Positions 7,039 to 9,408 of a DNA stretch of 9,408 nt are shown here, piece after piece; position 1 is the stretch's first letter, and every line of letters starts with the position of its first letter. Origin of the DNA: an uncultured Roseovarius sp. (GTDB lineage Bacteria; Pseudomonadota; Alphaproteobacteria; Rhodobacterales; Rhodobacteraceae); contig CAJXKX010000050.1 of assembly GCA_913055965.1 (NCBI GenBank), positions 1 through 9,408 of the forward strand, given 5' to 3'. Made by a program: the position numbers and the translations under genes. The notes under the pieces are model-generated. The model did not search any database. It was given only the letters and a program-made list of their open reading frames with translations, and had not been told where the DNA came from.

Positions 7039-8557
7039 GGAGGGCCTCGTAGATCGGCCGCAGGGCGCGGCGCAGGAGTTTTCCGTTCGCACCCGTCGGC
7101 AGGCTTTCGACGTGAAAGAAGCCGCGCGGGCATTTGTAGGCCGCAAGCCGGTCGCGGCAATGGGCGTCGAGGCTCGCGGGGTCGAGCGGTTCGGGGCCAG
7201 TATAGAAGGCCATGACGAGGCGCGCATCCTCTTTCACCTCGATATCGGTGACGGCGGCCTCGCGGATGCCGGGATGCGAGGCCAGCGCCGCCTCCACCTC
7301 GATGGGCGAGACACGAAAGCCGCCCGCGTTCATCATGTCGTCGGCGCGGCCCAGATAGGTGATCGCGCCGGTCGCGTCCATCGCGCCCCGGTCGCCGGTG
7401 AGGAACCAGTCGCCCGCGAATTTCGCTGCCGTGGCCTCGGGCGCGCCCATGTAGCCCAGCATCAGGCCCGGATCGTCGCGGCGGATGGCGATGGTGCCTT
7501 CCGCGCCCCGCGCCACGGGCGTCCCCTCGGCGTCGACGATGGCCACGCGGCGGCCCTTCTGCGGCCGTCCCAGCGTGCCGGGCGGGGCCGGGCTGTCGGG
7601 GCTTGCCGAGATGAAGGTCGAGCATTCCGACATGCCGTAGGCCTCGTGGATCGCGGTGCCCGTGGCCTCCTGCCAGCGGGCGCGGATCGTGTCCGACAGC
7701 TTCTCGCCCGCCGCGAGCCCGTGGCGCAGCCGGGGCAGGGGCGGCAGCGGCCCGGCGGCGAGCACCTTGCGATAGACGCCGGGGGCGGCGGCAAAGATCG
7801 TGGCGTCGTGGCGTTTGAGCAGCAGCGGCAACTGCGCGGGCGCGACGCCGGGCGCGGGGATGAGCGCGGTCGCGCCCGCGCGCCACGGGTCGAGCAGCCC
7901 GGTGCCCAGCGTGAAGGTCCAGTTGAACGCGCCCGCGTGGCACAGCCGGTCCGAGTCCGTCAGCCCGTACCAGCCCGCGTGCATCATTTGCCGTGCGACG
8001 ATGGCGCGGTGCGCGTGGCAGACCGCGCGCGGCGTACCGGAGGTGCCGGAGGTGTAGATGATATAGGCAAGCCGGTCGGGATCGCCCATGTGCCAGTCGG
8101 CGGGGGGCAGGTCGCGCATCGCCAGAAGCGCCGCCTCGTCCAGCACGGGCAGGCCCGCGTCCTCGGGGCAGGCGATGCCCTCGCCGCGCAGGATCAGCCG
8201 TGGCGCGGTGGTGGCGATCACGCCCGCGACCTCGGGTGCGGTCAGCTGGCTCGAGGTGGGCACCGGCACCAGCCCGGCGGCGATCGCGCCGAGGTAGGCA
8301 AGCGGGAATTCCACCGTGTTGCCCAGCCGCATCAGCACCCGGTCGCCGGGGGCAAGCCCCTTGGCCAGCAGCCCCGTCGCGGTGCCGCGCACCGCCTGTT
8401 CGAGCCTGGCATAGCTCCACCTCTCGGAGCCGGAGAGCCCGATCACGGCCAGCGCCACCTTGTCAGGATACCGCGCCGCGGCACCAAGCACATGCGCGGC
8501 GAGATTGAATCGGTCGGGGCAGGGCGGCGGCGGCCCGGCGTCGAAAATCGCGGTCAT
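7025..8557 (-). CDS. Acyl- or aryl-CoA synthetase (ANL superfamily, AMP-binding)
   Basis: Activates a carboxylic acid with ATP to an acyl-AMP, then forms the CoA thioester. The 510-residue length suits the benzoate/acyl-CoA ligase group. Motifs in order: P-loop YTSGTSGTPRA at 168-178; AYGMSE at 306-311; WFLTGD at 384-389; hinge region GRADDMMNAGGFRVSP at 403-418 followed by IEVE; YKCPR at 474-478; and the A10 lysine K493 in GANGK. The P-loop ends in Arg177 where most relatives have Lys. No carrier domain, condensation domain or membrane segment is seen, so it is a stand-alone soluble ligase. It is the first gene of the minus-strand unit. No obvious Shine-Dalgarno precedes the ATG at 8555-8557, so a short or absent leader is possible. 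The acid substrate is not readable; fatty, short-chain and aromatic acids all remain open. Confidence 0.92.
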   Translation of the reverse strand: MTAIFDAGPPPPCPDRFNLAAHVLGAAARYPDKVALAVIGLSGSERWSYARLEQAVRGTATGLLAKGLAPGDRVLMRLGNTVEFPLAYLGAIAAGLVPVPTSSQLTAPEVAGVIATTAPRLILRGEGIACPEDAGLPVLDEAALLAMRDLPPADWHMGDPDRLAYIIYTSGTSGTPRAVCHAHRAIVARQMMHAGWYGLTDSDRLCHAGAFNWTFTLGTGLLDPWRAGATALIPAPGVAPAQLPLLLKRHDATIFAAAPGVYRKVLAAGPLPPLPRLRHGLAAGEKLSDTIRARWQEATGTAIHEAYGMSECSTFISASPDSPAPPGTLGRPQKGRRVAIVDAEGTPVARGAEGTIAIRRDDPGLMLGYMGAPEATAAKFAGDWFLTGDRGAMDATGAITYLGRADDMMNAGGFRVSPIEVEAALASHPGIREAAVTDIEVKEDARLVMAFYTGPEPLDPASLDAHCRDRLAAYKCPRGFFHVESLPTGANGKLLRRALRPIYEALHGEN

Positions 8558-8563
8558 GCGCGC

Positions 8564-8592
8564 CGATTAGGCAGGCCGTGCGCCGGATGCAA
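8564..8592 (-). promoter_or_regulatory. Weak candidate promoter for the CoA-ligase operon
   Basis: On the minus strand, TTGCAT and TAATCG are 17 bases apart and end 6 bases before the ATG at 8557. They match sigma70 consensus only in part (3/6 and 2/6). If real, the transcript would start almost at the ATG, which would fit the missing ribosome site. Confidence 0.2.
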
Positions 8593-8599
8593 GGGGCTG

Positions 8600-8641
8600 C
8601 GGCCCGGTGGCACGATTTTGCCGATTTGTCGTGCAGGGCCG
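8600..8641. repeat. 42-base inverted repeat / two-stem hairpin
   Basis: Outer arms CGGCCC (8600-8605) and GGGCCG (8636-8641) pair perfectly. Inner arms GCACGA (8610-8615) and TCGTGC (8629-8634) also pair perfectly. A 4-versus-1-base internal loop separates the stems, and a 13-base T-rich apex tops the inner one. CGATTT occurs twice, 9 bases apart (8613-8618 and 8622-8627). It lies between divergent genes, upstream of both starts. It could be an operator or an RNA structure; no T run follows on either strand, so a terminator is unlikely. Confidence 0.6.
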
Positions 8642-8651
8642 TTCGCCTTCG

Positions 8652-8681
8652 AAAACATCATTCGGAACAAGGGGGTATACT
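8652..8681 (+). promoter_or_regulatory. Candidate sigma70-type promoter for the sugar transferase
   Basis: TATACT at 8676-8681 matches the -10 consensus in 5 of 6 positions and stands out in GC-rich DNA. A poor -35 candidate, AAAACA (8652-8657, 3/6), is 18 bases upstream. Transcription would begin near 8688 and give a leader of about 185 bases before the TTG start. Confidence 0.4.
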
Positions 8682-8775
8682 AAAGGGTAGGGCGGGGATC
8701 GTCTTTCGCGGCAGCGAATATGGAAATGATCTACCGGAAGCAGAGCCATGTCGGCCAAATTTCACTTTCCGCTGC

Positions 8776-8839
8776 GCCTGCGAAATGGTAGGAACGCAGG
8801 CAGGGGCGAAAAGCCCGAGACGTGAAGGCGCGCGACGCC
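8776..8839 (+). other. Three tandem small hairpins in the putative leader
   Basis: Hairpin 1: GCCTGCG (8776-8782) pairs with CGCAGGC (8795-8801) around 12 bases. Hairpin 2: GGGC (8804-8807) pairs with GCCC (8813-8816) around GAAAA. Hairpin 3: GGCG (8827-8830) pairs with CGCC (8836-8839) around 5 bases. They sit between the candidate promoter and the ribosome site. I do not recognise a known riboswitch; the c-di-GMP (GEMM) conserved strings are absent. The two 4-base stems could be chance in GC-rich DNA. Confidence 0.4.
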
Positions 8840-8858
8840 GGATTTGATCGCGCTGTCC

Positions 8859-8864
8859 GGGGGA
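8859..8864 (+). promoter_or_regulatory. Ribosome binding site setting a TTG start
   Basis: GGGGGA is 7 bases before the TTG at 8872-8874. The other nearby start, GTG at 8866, is only 1 base away from it and so too close. An in-frame stop at 8845-8847 rules out a start further upstream. Confidence 0.65.
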
Positions 8865-8871
8865 CGTGGTT

Positions 8872-9408
8872 TTGAAATACGAGATTGTCGAGCTCGACCC
8901 ACCCAAACCCGTGGCGCGACCCCGCCGGTCGGGACGGGCTTACCGGCGCTGGGGCAAGCGGACATTCGATGTCGTGCTGAGCCTGCTTCTCCTGCCGGTC
9001 GTCGCGCTCTTCGGCGTGGTGCTGTTCCTCGTCAACCCGTTTCTCAATCGCGGTCCGGTCTTCTACATCCAGCCGCGCATGGGGCGCGGCTGCCGCGCGT
9101 TCAGCGCCATCAAGTTCCGCACCATGCGACCGGCGATGCGGGTGCTGCGGCAGGCCGACGACCCGCTCGAACTCGACCGGATCACGCCGCTGGGCCATTT
9201 CCTGCGCCGCAGCCGGATCGACGAGTTGCCGCAGGTGGTCAACGTGCTGCGCGGCGAGATGAGCCTCATCGGCCCGCGGCCCGACTATTTCCACCACGCC
9301 CGGCGCTACATGCGCAGCGTGCCCGGCTATCGCCGCCGCCACGACGTGCGCCCCGGCATCAGCGGGCTGGCGCAGACCGATCTTGGCTATGTCGATTGCA
9401 CCGAAGGC
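8872..9408 (+). CDS. Sugar transferase (Bac_transf monotopic phosphoglycosyltransferase), 3' end outside window
   Basis: Should transfer a sugar-1-phosphate from a UDP-sugar to undecaprenyl phosphate at the inner membrane, the first step of exopolysaccharide, O-antigen or capsule assembly. There are 179 codons in the window. After a basic, proline-rich start (1-30) comes the reentrant membrane helix KRTFDVVLSLLLLPVVALFG (29-48) with the helix-breaking P42. Family motifs follow: GPVFYIQPRMGR at 61-72, KFRTM at 81-85, the catalytic Asp-Glu pair D117-E118 in RRSRIDELPQ, SLIGPRP at 131-137 and RPGISGLAQ at 160-168. There is no large N-terminal four-helix domain, so it is the short ExoY/PglC-like form, and little is probably missing. 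The start is TTG at 8872; the first in-frame ATG would cut off the membrane helix. It probably opens a polysaccharide cluster continuing beyond the window. Confidence 0.9.
   Translation, partial: MKYEIVELDPPKPVARPRRSGRAYRRWGKRTFDVVLSLLLLPVVALFGVVLFLVNPFLNRGPVFYIQPRMGRGCRAFSAIKFRTMRPAMRVLRQADDPLELDRITPLGHFLRRSRIDELPQVVNVLRGEMSLIGPRPDYFHHARRYMRSVPGYRRRHDVRPGISGLAQTDLGYVDCTEG

Larger units (their letters stand above)
8558..8871. other. 314-base divergent intergenic region
   Basis: No convincing long gene lies here. Reading frames of 63-89 codons cross it on both strands, but they match no family and lack the strong G/C third-base bias of the neighbours. By hand count, 8641-8760 is 62/120 G+C (52%), against 78% for a coding sample at 4201-4260. 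It separates the CoA-ligase unit (minus) from the sugar transferase (plus). It contains a large hairpin (8600-8641), a plus-strand -10-like site (8676-8681), three small hairpins (8776-8839) and a ribosome site (8859-8864). Confidence 0.75.

Noticed and set aside
6495..8420. Long alternative frame (641 codons, minus strand) across the CoA-ligase and DsbA genes
   Set aside because: It reads both genes out of frame and gives Arg/Ala/Gly-rich sequence without domains. The ligase and oxidoreductase frames carry all expected motifs.
8776..8839. c-di-GMP (GEMM) riboswitch or intrinsic terminator in the leader
   Set aside because: The conserved GEMM strings are missing, and none of the hairpins is followed by a T run.
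8578..8847. Possible 89-codon gene in the intergenic region (plus strand)
   Set aside because: No recognisable domain and weak composition bias. It would run through the hairpin at 8600-8641 and the candidate promoter, and no ribosome site is seen.

Overview
This is a very GC-rich window. The coding DNA I counted (4201-4260) is 78% G+C. It carries dense, overlapping genes of an alphaproteobacterial type, most likely order Rhodobacterales (Rhodobacter/Roseobacter relatives). The main taxonomic clue is a TrgB-like Nudix gene directly followed by cysK, the arrangement I recall from the tellurite-resistance locus of Rhodobacter sphaeroides. The placement comes from gene order and protein character, not from a search.

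Layout. Positions 1-4787 hold a plus-strand unit: a Nudix (ADP-ribose pyrophosphatase type) hydrolase cut by the window start, cysteine synthase, a large DUF3772/MscS-type mechanosensitive channel, and an AlaX-type alanyl-tRNA editing hydrolase. The last three overlap at ATGA junctions and are probably one operon. A 33-base tail-to-tail gap with a GC hairpin separates this unit from a minus-strand unit at 8557-4821. Read in transcription order, that unit encodes an acyl/aryl-CoA ligase, a cytoplasmic FrnE-like DsbA-family oxidoreductase, a minimal two-TM K+ channel and a Bcr/CflA-type MFS exporter. All four are overlapped or within 5 bases, so they are probably also one operon. After a 314-base divergent intergenic region, a plus-strand sugar transferase (monotopic phosphoglycosyltransferase) starts at a TTG codon and runs off the window end. 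It is probably the start of a polysaccharide locus.

How the genes may work together. The left operon combines nucleotide-sugar or ADP-ribose clean-up, cysteine supply, osmotic pressure relief and tRNA proofreading, which reads as a loose stress/housekeeping set. The right operon mixes CoA activation, disulfide chemistry, ion flux and export without an obvious single pathway. The right-hand gene belongs to glycan assembly at the inner membrane.

The least explained DNA is the intergenic region at 8558-8871. Its central part is about 52% G+C by my count over 8641-8760. It contains a two-stem 42-base hairpin, a good -10-like hexamer and a possible hairpin-rich leader before the TTG start. I see no CRISPR, transposon, tRNA, rRNA, phage or defence system, and nothing I would confidently call a new system.
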